DNA from: Schoenoplectus triqueter
Taxonomy: Eukaryota; Streptophyta; Magnoliopsida; Poales; Cyperaceae
Assembly: GCA_964058805.1 (NCBI GenBank)
Contig: CAXKVV010000198.1
Span: forward strand, 1-30,571
Direction: 5' to 3'
Length of the DNA stretch: 30,571 bases
The translations under genes were made by a program, and so were the position numbers. This document shows positions 1 to 12,577 of the stretch, piece by piece. The notes beneath the pieces are model-generated. The model was not told where the DNA came from and did not search any database. It saw nothing but the letters and a program-made list of their open reading frames with translations. Each line of letters opens with the position of its first letter. Positions within the stretch are counted from its first letter, which is position 1.

Positions 1-3000
1 ATAGTTCTAACAATTCTGATTGTAGTTTTCTATTTCTAAATTGGTTTTTTGGTTATGAAAAAAATGAAAGTACGGATTGAATTTAATGTTAAATGCTTTA
101 CAGGTTTCATAGGGCACAAAGCCGGCTTTTCTTCTGGGTTTCAAGTAGTCAAATATCATAAATTCAGCATCCCTATCTAAATTAATCAACAATTGACCAA
201 AATAGAGCCGCAGAAAAAATCAAGAGGAATTTAATAATACAGATCTATGAGACCGACCATTCAACGCTTGTAGAATAGAAAGCAGGCTTGTTTTCTTTGG
301 CATGATGGATTAATTTTGTTACATAGCTAGCTCTTTTTTATTTTGTCAATAGTTTGACAGTCAAGACCTAATCATATTACTAAGCCCTTAATTTCTGAGT
401 AGTTGTGTTAAACTGTGTAAAAATAAAACAAATTAATCAGCAGACATCTCATTCTCAGGGGTGCATCAAGTTATTGATATTATATATGCTATAGAAAAAT
501 ATCAAGTTATAGATATTATGACATATTAATTAACAAGGTTTGTAAACTTAATTTATATAAAATTTTCTATCAATGTTCTGAATTACTTCTAAATTTTTTG
601 AATTCTATGAACTGCATACTTTATAATTAGTTTATTATAAATACTACATTTTAAAATTATTTGAATTCATTTATAAATAATATTAATAATAATAATATTT
701 TATTATTTCTGCTACATAAAATAATTATTTTTAAATTATATCCGTGATATATTCAGCCCACAAATTGAAACATTATCTATCATTCTCAATATGCATCCTG
801 TCATGATTCATACTCAGGATTACTCATTACAGAATTCACAACACCAGAAGTGCCATAGAATATCTCAAATCATGCAGCCATTGATAAACAAAACAAAGAA
901 GTTTAAATATGCAATATGGATTTAATAATTATGGTCTATTAACTCTAGTTACGATATAGGTGCACGACTTTGGGTGCCGTAACGAAAATCTAAATGGTAA
1001 ATGATGGATGCTTCCAAGTTTGATAATTGTGGCCAACAGCATCATTTTAGGGCAATTGTGCACATAGACTAGATTAGTGGTGGGGCCAAGTTAAATATAT
1101 TCAATTTAATAGGGAGAGACAGAGAACTAGGTTTACTTTCTACTGCGGCGCTTGCAGTGTATCTAGTTGTGTCACTTCGCATCTCAGCTCTGTAGAGGGA
1201 GAAATAAATAGAAGCCAGGGTTTACTCTCTTTTATTTTTGTCAAAATGCATGAAAATCTCATTTTTCATATTTTTGAGCTTCTATGATCCTAAATAACTA
1301 ATATTATCTGACTCAAGTAATTTTCTAATAAAACAAATTTAGCACTAAGTGGCAACTGTATAATATTAAATTAGCCTTATTTTCTTATCCGATTATATTA
1401 TATTAATTTAGTATATAAAACTTGCTAATTACACTATTTTAAGACACTGTATTATTTGCATTTTGCTAATAATATTTTTTTGGTTTTCATAGTATTTAAA
1501 TCTTACAAGAATTTAGATTTTGGGAATATATCTCATAGTATTTAAACATAATATTCTAGAGCACACACCATATTCATATTCAAGTCGCATGAAATTTGAC
1601 CCATGGACATGTAAATTCACAGATATATCTATGAACTTTTTTTTAATATTTCAATGTAATTTAGATTAATTATAAAAATATTGTTTCTATTTTTTAAGAT
1701 AAGATAATTTTCATATTCTTGAAAGTTGTCAATAAAAATTTATACACTGTTTGAAATTTTGAATGCCTAAAACTGTATTCTTAATAATTCACATGATGTG
1801 ACCCGCCGCATGTATCGTCATACAGTGAGCGTATTAGATGTGCAGCTCAACCCTGCTGACCGTTAAACGAGAATTGGGTGCTCTTTTAACTTTTTCTAGC
1901 TTTATTTTTATTTCGGAGAAAATACGAGAAAATACTAAGGTTCTCAATTTGTACACCACTCTTTTTCCCTGTGCAATTCTTTGATTCTCAGTGAGTGCTC
2001 CGAGGTGGAGAATGGAATGCCTAAAAGCATCTTACAAGTCAAAACTCCAACAGAGACAAGATTTTGTTTGTTTGTTTGTTTGTTTTTCTTTTCACATCCT
2101 TTATATATTGTCATATCAGCTCAATTAATTTTTACTAATTGTAGTCAGGTTCTTTTCAAAAAGAAATACCTAATTATGGATACCAAGCTCAATTACCTTC
2201 GTCAGATTATTCTTAAAGAATTATTTGGACATGATTAAAGAATTTTAGTACAAAGGTCGTTCAGTATAAATAGCAATTCATTATTAATTTTATTCAAATA
2301 TGGTCGTTAATATATCTCACCAGTGCATTCAGAATTTCATCACATTACAATATATCCTAAATAATGAATATAAAAGAAGACGGCGACACCGCGTCAGGTT
2401 GGCGTATATTTTAACATATGAATATAAAATTATATGTTGATGATTATAAATATTAATGACTTTCAAAATAGACAAACCCTTGCAATTAATTTGTCACCGA
2501 TTTTATCCAACATCTGGTTGATTTAGAGATATGAAAGGGAAGCTTAGACGCCTTCAGGGATAAAGAAAACGGATTTAATAAATGAGAAGCAGCTTCCTTA
2601 ACCTCGTTCAAATAGTTGATAATGGGATTCATCATCAATCCAAGATGTAAATTTTTTTTATTAAAAAAAATATGGTACTTAATATTTGAGTCCTTTCAAA
2701 AAAAAATTTAGAAAAAGGGTAAAATAACACTCATCATTCCGACATTTTCCCTTGATTTGACCAAACAGAAAGAAATCCACTTAAAATGACTGCCAAAAGA
2801 GTTATTCAAACAATATTAGCCGGTAGTCGTGTGTCATTTCTGTCCATTTATTTCCTTTTTTCTGGATGTTCACTCAGGAAAATAATATCAATAACAAATT
2901 TTAAAGTAAATATTTACCAAAAATTAAAAATAGATATTTTGAGAGAGTGTTGAAACCGTGATTATAAAAAAATAACAGAATAAGATAAATAAAATTTCAT

Positions 3001-3040
3001 ATTAAGAAACAATTACATTATACATCTTAGGCACATCAAA
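1..3040. other. AT-rich intergenic stretch, no gene recognised
   Basis: Very AT-rich sequence with frequent stops in all frames. The only open stretch of note is on the minus strand at 7-192; it starts at TTG rather than ATG and is discussed under findings. Slightly less AT-rich patches at about 1130-1210 and 1795-1880 show no motif I recognise. I see no RNA gene, no long inverted repeat and no transposase. Confidence 0.6.
2062..2086. repeat. (TTTG)n microsatellite
   Basis: About five to six consecutive TTTG units followed by T-rich sequence. This is simple-sequence DNA with no gene context. Confidence 0.85.
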
Positions 3041-3048
3041 TTTTGTGA

Positions 3049-5720
3049 GGCTTTATAATACACCGCGGCATATTTCGTCATAATTTATTATATATATTTT
3101 TCGATATAAAAAACTGTCGACTTTAAAACTTATTAATTTGACAGCATAAATTCTTTATTGAGAATGACAAAATAAGACGACAGAAATGAAATGCAAATTG
3201 GCAGGTATTTAGGCCTGCTTTATAAAAAAAAGGCAATATATGCTTGTGACGTAATTGGTAAAAAAAAATTATTTGAATATGCTTATTTATGTTAAACTTT
3301 AGAAATTGTTGATTTGGTACTATAAATAGTCCATTGTAAATGACAGGTTAACTAATGTAAAAGTTTATAGTAGAATTGGTTAAAAATAATGGTAGATTAC
3401 TTAACTTAGTAGTTAGCTATCTTTTGTGAAAATCTCTGAAAAAAAGATAGCACAAGAAAAAAAACCTGGTGGTGAAAGAAAAATGTTGGACTTAATTGTT
3501 AATATCTCTGAATCTATTTTTAGTAATTTAAACAAATGTGAGACTTTTTTTTAACATATAAATTATGTACAGAGTGTGGTTTATTGTGATGGACATAATA
3601 TAAAATAACATTAGTATATAGTTTGTCTGGCTTTATAATGCACTTTACAAACTAGATATATAATTATATAATTTTGAACATATCAATTTGAGTTGTGTCA
3701 TGTGGATCGTGATTCTCAGTGCGGATAGTGTATCGGAATTTTTAGTTTCAAACTAATTCTGAATAGTTTAATTAAATCTTCATGTGAAAATATATTAGCA
3801 AATTAAATTTTATATTTTTTAAAATAGATTTATTATTTTTTCGGATGAAGGAGAAAATGAGTTAATCTGAGAATTTTGATTTGTCCAAAAATAATAATTT
3901 TCTCTTCATCCTAAAAAATAACAAACCAATTTTAAAAAACATAAAATTTAATTTCTTAATATATTTTTATATAAAAAATAAATTAAATAGTTCGGATCAA
4001 TACTATTTCATTTGAAATTAAATATTTTGCACCACCCACACGTTCTTTGAGGAACACAACTCTTTTAATTTATCATAACTTGTAATATTTATTTCCGATA
4101 GAGGAGAAATCGTTCGACTTTAAAGTTTGTTAATTCGACACTATAAGCACTTTACTAAACACGACAAAAATAAGGCAATGGCGGCTTGCGAAGCAGTTGG
4201 TAAAAGGTTTTAAAATTTGCTACAAAAATTTTATGCGTTTCATTCGAAACTCGTAAAAAAATTGTTTGAAAAAAAATATAGAAATATATTACTTGTTTAT
4301 GAAAGAAATGTACTGATCTTATTTAATAACATGAACTAAACATTTATCAAATATTTTATATTACATGTAGTTATTTTTGTTTGAAATGAATATTAAATGT
4401 TATCACATATTCTACTGCAATTGTAATAATGTGGAATGACTCAAACGATCCTAATAACAAATTAAAAGCATTCTAATTAGTAAACGTTTTCACTGCTCTA
4501 TTAGAAGTATTCACTAAAAATTCTCCTGACTTATAGAACTAATTAACTACATATTTAACATATCATACCGTCAATCTTAGAATTTGTTGCACGACATCAT
4601 AAATAAACCACCATAAACAACAAATAAATTAATGTGAAAACTTATAATATATCAGTAGAAAATGAACACATTAATGACTAAATCAGACCGATTTTTGGTA
4701 AAAAAAAATCTCTAAAAGAAATTACATGAGAAAAAACCAGTCGGTGGAAGAGAAACTTTGGGATTTTACTTATTTTGGATCTACTTCGCATAATTACACG
4801 GCTGTGAACTTTGTAAATATAAAAATTATGTACAGAGCATGATTTATTATGATAGACATAATATATATATGTATATATATATATTGTGAGGCTTTATAAT
4901 GCACCCCAACCATATTTCATCACAGATTCACAATTTATTATATATTTTTCGATATAAGAAACCGTCAGCTTTAAAACTTATTAATTTAGCAGTATAAATG
5001 CGTGGTTGAAAACAACAAAATAAGGCGATAGATGCTTGTGACGTAGTTAGTAAAAAAATATATTTGAATATGCTTATTTATTTTGAACTTTAGAAATTGT
5101 TGATTTGGTACTATAAATAGACCATTGTAAATGACAAATTAACGAATATAAAAGTTTATAATAGAATTGGTTACAATAATGGTATATTAATTATTAAATA
5201 ATAACCTATCTTTCCTGAAAAATCTCTAGAGAAGATGCACGAAAAAAAACTGGTTGCGAAAGAAAAACCATGAGAATTTTGTACATATAAATTTTGTACA
5301 AAGTGTGGTTTATTGTGATGGACATAATACCAAGTAACATTTAATTTGTATTTTGTTTGGCTTTATAATGTACGTTACAGTGTTACACATATTTACTGAA
5401 ATTGACAAAATAAGACGATGGTTGTTTGTGATGTAGTTGGTAAAAAAAGTTTATTTAAATTTGTTGGTTTATTATACGAAAAATTCCACCGATTACCAAA
5501 ATATCAGTTTTTTTCTCAGCAAAACCACTCTACGTGTCATGTGTAGCAAGATAATAATTATACTATAAAGGTGATGCTTAGTTGCTAATTGTTATTTGTA
5601 GCTCATAAAATAATTCGTTTGAAAAAAAACAGAATATAAAAATATAGTTCCTTGTTTATGAAAGAAATGTACTGATTTATTTGACAATCATAACAAAACA
5701 ATTATCAAATATAAAAGGTA
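3049..5720. repeat. Degenerate tandem array of at least four related units
   Basis: Four units open with GGCTTTATAAT at about 3049, 3629, 4890 and 5359. Inside each, in the same order, come a block like GACAAAATAAGACGA, then a block like GCTTGTGACGTAGTTGGTAAAA (starts near 3243, 4186, 5034 and 5424). In units 1 and 3, and in weaker form in unit 2, these are followed by a block like TACAGAGTGTGGTTTATTGTG and GACATAATA. Units 1 and 3 align almost throughout. Unit 2 is longer because a hairpin MITE sits inside it. Unit 4 is partial and shares GTTTATGAAAGAAATGTACTGAT with unit 2. There is no open reading frame. It could be an old satellite-like array or the remains of a tandemly duplicated non-autonomous element. 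Confidence 0.7.
3715..4045. mobile_element. Hairpin MITE inserted in the tandem array
   Basis: Two arms of about 150 bp are inverted copies around a centre near 3890. For example, CGGATGAAGGAGAAAAT at about 3841 pairs with ATTTTCTCTTCATCC near 3897-3911. The internal block AAATTAAATTTTATATTTTTTAAAA near 3800 has its complement near 3930-3955. There is no coding capacity. The element interrupts unit 2 of the flanking array. Exact ends and a target duplication are not clear. Confidence 0.7.
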
Positions 5721-5897
5721 TCTGTATACGAATTTTCGGTGTAGTTTGAGATTATTTGACAAAAAAACTATCAAGCTACTAACATATCTATAATAACTTC
5801 TAAATTATAACAATTATCAAGTTATATTTTATGCAAACTTCATTACTTTAACCCTGGTTTAAAATAAACAGCAAGACAAAATTTCATAATAGCAATT

Positions 5898-6302
5898 TGA
5901 GTGAGGCTATGGTGCATTGCAATGCACAAATGTATCCGTGTATTAGTTCAAAATTTTGAATTTTACGTAAAATATGATTGATCCGAACTGTTCAATATAA
6001 TCTTCATATCAAATTCTAATAGCAAACCAAATTTTGTATTTTTTGAATTTTTTTTGTTATTTTCTTGCATGAGGAGGAAATTACTTGATTTAAAAATTAT
6101 GGATCATCCAATTTGACGATATTCTCGTCATGCAAAAAAATAATAAAAAAAAATACAAAAATACAAAATTTATCTAGCTATTAAGGTTTGATATAAAGAT
6201 TATATTGAATTGTTCGAATCAGTCATATTTTACGTAAAATTCAAAATTTTGAGCTAATATACGAATACATCTGTACATTGCAATGCACCATAGCCTCACT
6301 CA
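5898..6302. mobile_element. 405-bp hairpin MITE
   Basis: Long inverted repeat. The left arm begins TGAGTGAGGCTATGGTGCAT and the right arm ends with the exact complement ATGCACCATAGCCTCACTCA apart from later differences. Pairing continues for about 190 bp per arm, including CAAAATTTTGAATTTTACG in both. The arms meet near 6110. There is no ORF. It contains the GAACTGTTCAATATAATCTT block shared with other MITEs in this window. No convincing target duplication was found. It lies about 550 bp upstream of the VQ gene start. Confidence 0.85.
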
Positions 6303-6589
6303 GTGATGATCTACATAAGCACTGCTCTAGAAACAAAGAATTATTCAATGTAAATTGAGATCTCTTAGAAGGAAAATCAGAATTTAGAAAATTTGTAAAT
6401 TAAAGGTGTGGCTGGAAGGCTGTAACACAACAGGAAAAGTAAAACACGAAGCCTAACATATCCGGTTCAGTGAATTTTGAAAAGGCCGGTTCAAACAATA
6501 AAAAATATAAAACCGGGTCATGGAATCAATTGCTCTAAGTCAATGGCCTCCACAAATCCTACAGCACGCTGCACGCCCCTTCCTTTCTC

Positions 6590-6849
6590 TGCCCTTTATA
6601 CCTCGTTTTTTTCTCGGTCTAAATCTAACCTCCCCTTGCGAAACTATTTCAAAGCAAACTTCACTTTCTCCCCTCTTCACGTCAATAGAAGAAGAGAAGG
6701 AAGAAACCGAGCCGCACTAGACAGAGAGAGGGAGAAAGAGGGAGGAAGGAAGAGCAGAAGCTCCAATTTGCATTTATCGTCTCCAATTCAATTTCTTTCA
6801 AGCTTGATCTACTCTCTGAGATCCAAGCAGCGGCCTCTAAGCTCCTCTA
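6590..6849 (+). promoter_or_regulatory. Probable core promoter and 5' leader of the VQ gene
   Basis: A CCTTTATACC stretch at about 6594 is a possible TATA element, roughly 250 bp before the ATG. The sequence then becomes strongly CT-rich and GA-rich, with GAGAGAGAGGGAGAAAGAGG near 6722-6741. That composition is typical of plant leaders. Earlier ATGs at 6477 and 6520 open short frames that overlap this region; they probably lie upstream of transcription start. The transcription start itself is inferred only. Confidence 0.4.
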
Positions 6850-7491
6850 ATGGAGCCCAGAACCGAGAAGAACCTGTTAACCCTCCCACCCTCACCCAAC
6901 TCCTCCACCTCCTCCTCTAGCAGCAGCACCAACAACGGCTCCACTACCGGATCCGGATCAGTGCCGCACCCGACTACCCCGAAACCCAACACAGCCATCC
7001 CAAGAACAATTGAAACCACCCCTTACCCCACCACCTTCGTGCAAGCCGACACCACCTCTTTCAAGAAAGTCGTGCAAATGCTCACCGGCTCCACCTCATG
7101 CAGTTCCACTTCATGCAAGTCCCCTCCGATCAACAGCCGGGTCCCCACAGGACCAAAGAAGCAATCTTTCAAGCTATATGAGCGTCGTGGGTCCCTTAAG
7201 AATCTCAAATCCATTAGCCCGTTGCTGCCTACAGGGCCTGCCTTCTTCTCACCTCGTGCGCAACCTGACGTGCTTTCCCCAAGTATATTGGATTTTCCAT
7301 CTCTTGTTTTAAGCCCGGTAACACCGTTGAGCCCAAGTCTGGTTTCACCGGCCGATGCAGTTAATGCAATGGAAGAAGAGAAAGTGATTGCGGAGAAAGG
7401 GTTTTATTTGCACCCTTCGCCAAGAGGTGCCGATCCGCCTCGACTGCTGCCGCTCTTTCCTGTGACATCTCCTAGGGTTTCTTCAGACTGA
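6850..7491 (+). CDS. VQ-motif protein, VQ4/MVQ1-like
   Basis: A single-exon ORF of 213 residues starting at ATG and ending at TGA. The defining VQ motif FKKVVQMLTG is at residues 71-80 (consensus FxxxVQxxTG). Other blocks match the VQ4/VQ13/VQ31/VQ33 subgroup of Arabidopsis: FKLYERRGSLKNL at about 107-119, LSPSILDFPSLVLSPVTPL at about 142-160, and a C-terminal GFYLHPSPRG...LLPLFPVTSPR. Residues 15-60 are Ser/Thr/Pro-rich, and many SP/TP pairs lie along the protein; these are candidate MAP-kinase sites. Known family role: nuclear cofactors that bind WRKY transcription factors through the VQ motif, and in this subgroup (MVQ1) are phosphorylated by MPK3/MPK6 and turned over in immune signalling. 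Lack of introns is normal for the family. Assignment to the subgroup rests on remembered motifs, not on alignment. Confidence 0.93.
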   Translation: MEPRTEKNLLTLPPSPNSSTSSSSSSTNNGSTTGSGSVPHPTTPKPNTAIPRTIETTPYPTTFVQADTTSFKKVVQMLTGSTSCSSTSCKSPPINSRVPTGPKKQSFKLYERRGSLKNLKSISPLLPTGPAFFSPRAQPDVLSPSILDFPSLVLSPVTPLSPSLVSPADAVNAMEEEKVIAEKGFYLHPSPRGADPPRLLPLFPVTSPRVSSD

Positions 7492-7966
7492 TTTGAGTTG
7501 TTCTGATGCCAGATCAATCTCAAATTAACATGTATCAACCAAGTCAGTTATTATCTTTTAACATTTGAATTTGTGCCTTGTTTATGCTGTGCCAATTTCT
7601 ACTACTCATTTTTGTAGTATATTTCATATTTTGGGCAACAGAAGTTGTATGATGATTTGGTAGTACTCGTTGTGTTGGGCTTCAATTTTCTTCTAAAATT
7701 TGCAACTATTTAGTGTTATTTTTCTTTGTTTTCTTTTTTTGATGGAGAGGAGTGGATTTTATGGAGTAAATCAGAGATGTATTTGAAATTGTGAAATCTG
7801 AGATAATCTCAAGAGTCAAGACTCCTTTTCTTTTTATTTTGTGTGATTTTTTTTAATTTATGAAGAGAAACCCAGTGAAGATGATATTTATTGTTCTTTT
7901 TCATGTTTATTTTCCTTCTCCTTTAGGCACTCCAAATCTAATTACACGGTCAATTACCTCTAATTG

Positions 7967-8167
7967 TTAAACACTTTTTGGCCTGATCTTAGAAAACTTT
8001 CTAGCATTGTTTTGTTGAATTGATACCATAATTTCAGAAATAGCATGATATATCTTGTCTAAATCTGCGTGTCGATAAAGAAGGATGGCTATATTTGGAA
8101 AAGGTGGTTCCACATTATTTTCTGTCAAGTTCTGACCGTTCCAACCTGTGTTTTTCATTAGTTTCAT
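7967..8167 (-). other. Orphan 66-codon ORF, possible exon or gene relic
   Basis: ATG-started frame on the minus strand ending in TAA. The central part (NIAILLYRHADLDKIYHAI then SEIMVSIQQNNARKFSKIRP) has a protein-like balance of hydrophobic, charged and polar residues, unlike the Lys/Asn/Phe/Ile-rich chance ORFs nearby. A splice-acceptor-like TTACTTCTAG lies just upstream of the ATG. I do not recognise a family. No partner exons were found on either side. It may be a chance frame, a captured exon or a pseudogene fragment. Confidence 0.25.
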
Positions 8168-9479
8168 TTTTCTAGAAGTAAATATAAAATGAAGTATCTT
8201 TATTTAAAGTGAAAAATAGAAGCAAAAAAATGATGTTGCATACAGTTTGAGGCAAAATAGTCAGATATGTGCCTACTGGTTGGATGTCTATCCATTCTGA
8301 AAATTAAATTTGACATAGTAAAAGTATTTTTATTTGTTCTGTAAATGATGCAAAGACATACATTATTTTAAATAATGGGATGCAAAGTTCGCTATCCATC
8401 AGTCTATCATCCAAATGATGCATATAGAAGACAATGCCTAATTATGAAAAACAAAGTACTGTCCACAAAAATAATATATTTTCTAACAATTTAAAAAGTT
8501 AAATAGCTCGCATTACAGTAGGAGATAATTTTATTATTTTTATTTTTTTAGTAGTTGATATTAATCTCATGTGACAGGCCTAATAAAGTTAAAATGGAAT
8601 AAAAACATTAGTAGTGAAATAAATTAATATAATTTATGTAAAAAAATTGAAAAAAATGATGGTTTTATTTTAAAATATTGTGAAAATATTTTAGTTTTAA
8701 AATATTTTAGCTTTAAACTTTCCTTTAATAATTTAAAATACTTAAAATATTTTTACCATCCTACCAAATAAAAGGAAAAATAAGAAAAGCGACAACCAAT
8801 TGCATAGAGTCATTGCAAAATTTCTACTCAAGAGGGACAGCTTGGGACAGCTGTCAGGAGTAGAATGGAAGGGAAGAAAGGGCCAAAAACGAATATCTTT
8901 TTCTTGTAATTTTCATTTCTACCCTTCCGAAAAACTTACCCCGTGCAAAACCTTGTCCCCAAGTTTACATGAACTCTTCTAATTCCAAAAACCAAATAAC
9001 ATAAATTTTATATTCTAATTTCGCGGAAGAATTTTAGGAAAACTTTAGAACTATATTAAGTTCAATTTTAATTATTCGAGTAAATCAATCTATAATTTGC
9101 TTCATGATATTAAATTTTTTTTTGACTTGATAAGAAAATCCATACTGAAAATTACAAAAAATAATAATTCAACAGCTGAAAAAAAATAACAACATCATTA
9201 TAATGATGATGGTAATGTGTTGATAAATTATTTATTTTTTATCCTAATAAAATTATTTTATTCTACTGTTTACTTATTTGATAAGTTTTGAAATATGTAT
9301 GAAAATTATAATTCAAATTTTCTCTTTCTATTGCTTTGAGAAAATAGAAATGAAAGTAACCACTGTCAAAAAACTTGATTCAAAATTTTGCAAGGGCATA
9401 TGTAAACAATATCAAAACAAAAAATGTTCCTTTGCTTCATTCATTTCATTATTAATACTTTAAATTTTTTACGGAGTCT

Positions 9480-10160
9480 CGTGAATTCAGAGGTAGGCCG
9501 ACCAACAGGGGACAAGCTCCTTTATTGGGCTGGGTCTTTCTCCATCCCAACGCAAAATTTTCAAACCCGTCCACCATCCGCACGTAGAGATTTGTACTGC
9601 TTTTCACATCACCACATCAATCACATCAACAACGCAATAAAAACGGGATGCAGCTGGTATAATGTGAATAATCGTAGAAAATGAGCGTGGGGATAGGATA
9701 GATATAGTCAGAGGAGGGCATTAATTAAGTAGACGGGGCAGAGGGAGAGAGAGCAACAGGTCTGAGGAGGTCCTTGCGAAGCTCTGAACTTTTCAAGGTG
9801 TAGTGCAGTAATAGTGACTCATGAAAGCTAGTGCGTGGTCAGCGTGGAGAATGAATCAATCAGTGAATCAGAGACTGTAAAACAGTAAAAGGAAAAGAGA
9901 GATAAAAAAGCTGCGTCAACCTTGGCCCCGGGCCCACCGTAACAATTCGGATAAATTTTGGGAAAGCGCGTAGCTCTGAAAATTTACTGGCAGTTAAAAA
10001 ATTGACTGACAGTCGAGGACTTTGTCAGAGGAAATACGCCGGTGATTTGTTGTGTCGGAGTTTTTGTAGCTTCTTATGTGGTTACCTATACCCCGTAGTC
10101 CGTTCTTTGGTGGTGTGCGTGTCGAACTGTCGACGTGTCATCGATGGATCTGTATCGGAG
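9480..10160. other. Less AT-rich block without an ORF
   Basis: This stretch is noticeably richer in G and C than its surroundings. It contains GA-rich runs (9735-9755), CCCGGGCCC near 9926, and an ACGT core in GTCGACGTGTCATCG near 10129. No long reading frame and no inverted repeat stand out. It could be a relic promoter or leader, or a non-coding transcript. Sequence alone does not decide. Confidence 0.3.
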
Positions 10161-11626
10161 AATTTATAGATGTATGCATAAAAATGGAGTTATGTTTTTT
10201 AATTAAAAAATATATATATTTTTTAAATAAATAAATATGTCCAAAAAAATAAATATAACATATAATTTACTATAAAAATTTATGTCATCAACCATTATAA
10301 TCAGATAAAAATTATAAATTTAGCATTTTTGGTACTAGTTACGAATTTTGTTAACAAATGATAATATTAAAAATATATATTGTAAATTCCAATAAAATTT
10401 ATAAAACATAACCAAATTGTAGACGCTGATCCTTCAATGTTCTAAACCATTTTATCAAACTAATAACAATATTAGTGACACTAATATCAAACTACACACC
10501 TTTCTCTCATCGTCAATTTCACTTTTAAGTCGGATTGGTCTTGGCCTCTTGGACTTGACGTTGGAATTAATTATAACATGTGCTTATACGTAATAAATAT
10601 ATATTATATAATTGACTATTAAAGTATATCCATCATAAGTGATCAAATTATGTATTATTAATCGGATTTAATATTTATCATGAGAAGTGAGTCATTTAAC
10701 GTGTAGAATGCGTATTAATAATTTTATGATTTAGTGATGATCTAAATTATATAAAGTTTGATAATAATACAATTATGTTATTGGTCTATAGAGAACACAA
10801 CTATAGACAGTTTTCTGATTAAGCAGCGAACCCGTTAAGAGAGATTTGGATCTAATATGGACCCGCTTATGGGCTTCCATTATATACATGAAGACTGTTG
10901 GTTTTTGAGATAATTCATCATTCTTTATTTTCTGGCACTTTTTTGTTTTCCAATAAAAATCAATCAATCTATCTACGCCAGTCCTCTCAGTCGCTCCATC
11001 GGATTAGAGAAAGATCGCTAGAAGACTTAAAGGAGTTTGATGATCAACGGGGTTGTGTCTCTCTGAAAGATCGACAGTATATATCAAGATAATCTAATTT
11101 ATAATTAGAGATTCACTAGAGAATCACGGTCATAAAGAAATTCTAACACTTGAGTATTCAGATTTTGTATCAAAATTTATATATCCCCACTAATCATCTA
11201 ACAATTGCTATAAGTATGAAAAGTATGTTTGGAATTAACTCGTTGCATATTTAACCAAACTCTATCTAGTTCGAAGTTTAAGAAAAACATTGAAATAAAA
11301 GTAATTTTATTTTATTATGTATGATATTATATTTTTTCTCAATAAAAACAATCAAAGTATTCTGAGATAGATGATAAATTATCGAAAACATTACATAAAA
11401 ATACTAATTTTTAAAATCTAGACAACTAATCTCTGACCCTCTTTACCTCTGCCCCTATTTACAATTATTGTAATGTCAGCAAAACTATGGTAGATTGGCA
11501 GGTCATCTAAACAGTTAATATAAATTTCTAATTTTGTTTTAATCGGATGGGTGAAAATGTATGTCATATTATAGTTGTCATCAAAATAATGGTAGCTGCA
11601 GGTGAATACATATTTTTAGATTTTTA

Positions 11627-12020
11627 GGAGCACTTCACGGTGTAAAATAAGTGTTTCGTGATTCTAAATAGTCATTGATTTAACCGTTTTGACCATCATA
11701 TGAATTTGATGGTTTAGATTTATATACTGTTATTCTACATCGCTAGAATATTTTAGAGGATGCGGATGATACGATCCACTACAAATTGGGCTCCACGATT
11801 TTTTTTGCTACTTTTTAAATAAATATAAAGTTTATTGATATAACGATTTTTGCATCATTCAAAACTAGTGATTTTATAACCATCTAAAAAATAGCAATTT
11901 TTTTTTTAAAAAATATAAAATTTGATCTCGAAAAATATTTCAATATGAAAATCATGTTCAACGATTTGGATCGATTATTTAAATTTTTATATTCGAGATA
12001 TGAACTTGATGCTTCACTAG

Positions 12021-12022
<2 letters not shown>
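11627..12022 (+). mobile_element. Probable non-autonomous element ending at (TA)n
   Basis: The block runs from GGAGCACTTCACGGTGT to TTGATGCTTCACTAGCC and is followed directly by a long (TA)n tract. Its right half carries TATAAAATTTGATCTCGA and ATGAAAATCATGTTCAACG. These resemble blocks in the MITE at 21738-22135 (TATAAAATTTGATCTCCAA and AATCATTTTCAACAGTTCG). The two ends are not a full inverted repeat, so this could be one arm of a larger element or another class. Confidence 0.4.

Positions 12023-12082
<60 letters not shown>
12023..12082. repeat. (TA)30 microsatellite
   Basis: Sixty uninterrupted bases of alternating T and A, the longest simple repeat in the window. It abuts the end of the preceding element. 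Confidence 0.97.
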
Positions 12083-12085
<3 letters not shown>

Positions 12086-12577
12086 GGCTTTTTCTTTTCT
12101 TTTTGGTTTTAAACTTATCTCATAAAGTGGCTAGTGTTACGCAAGGCTTGAGGTTACTGGAGATCAAGGTCTACATAATTAGGTAGCAAGTCGTCACTTC
12201 AATCAAGACCGTGAATATTTTTAATTAATTTATCTTCTCAATTTCGTTATTCTTTTCAAAAGTTTGCCTAAATTCGCAACAAGTGTTGTGCGACGCCACC
12301 AAAAAAGCGTCAATTAATGCTGCTGCGAAAAGAAATCTTGAAAAGAAAAACAAGTGGAGCCTACTATAATTTGACTATTCAATCAGGTCTCATTTTTCTA
12401 TGCTTATCTGTTGCCATTTATCCTTTCACAATGAAGTTCAGTTCAGGTAAACAAAGATAGAGCGTCTAATTTTAAAATGGACAAAAATGATGGATACTCG
12501 ATTATTTATACTAAAATAGAGTAAACTGAGATAGATATGCTTGGCATCTTGTATATAAAAAATCGCATAAAATTATC

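Larger units (their letters stand above)
7492..11626. other. Intergenic, no intact gene
   Basis: The first few hundred bases are the likely 3' UTR and flank of the VQ gene. Beyond that the DNA is AT-rich with short chance ORFs. Two exceptions are given separately: an open stretch on the minus strand at 7967-8167 and a less AT-rich block at about 9480-10160. A perfect 19-bp palindrome, arms ATATTAGTG/CACTAATAT around one A, is at 10469-10487. I recognise no transposase, reverse transcriptase or RNA gene. Confidence 0.6.

Noticed and set aside
6520..6720. 66-codon ATG ORF upstream of the VQ gene
   Set aside because: Low-complexity Ser/Pro/Phe/Glu composition, no recognisable motif, and probably upstream of transcription start. 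It cannot be excluded as a uORF if the leader is longer than I think.
6477..6920. 147-codon ORF overlapping the VQ gene start
   Set aside because: It begins at a non-ATG codon, reads through GA/CT-rich leader sequence as basic low-complexity peptide, and overlaps the clear VQ gene in another frame.
10760..11160. Possible LTR retrotransposon fragment
   Set aside because: No primer-binding site (TGGTATCAGAGC type), polypurine tract, paired LTR or pol motif found.
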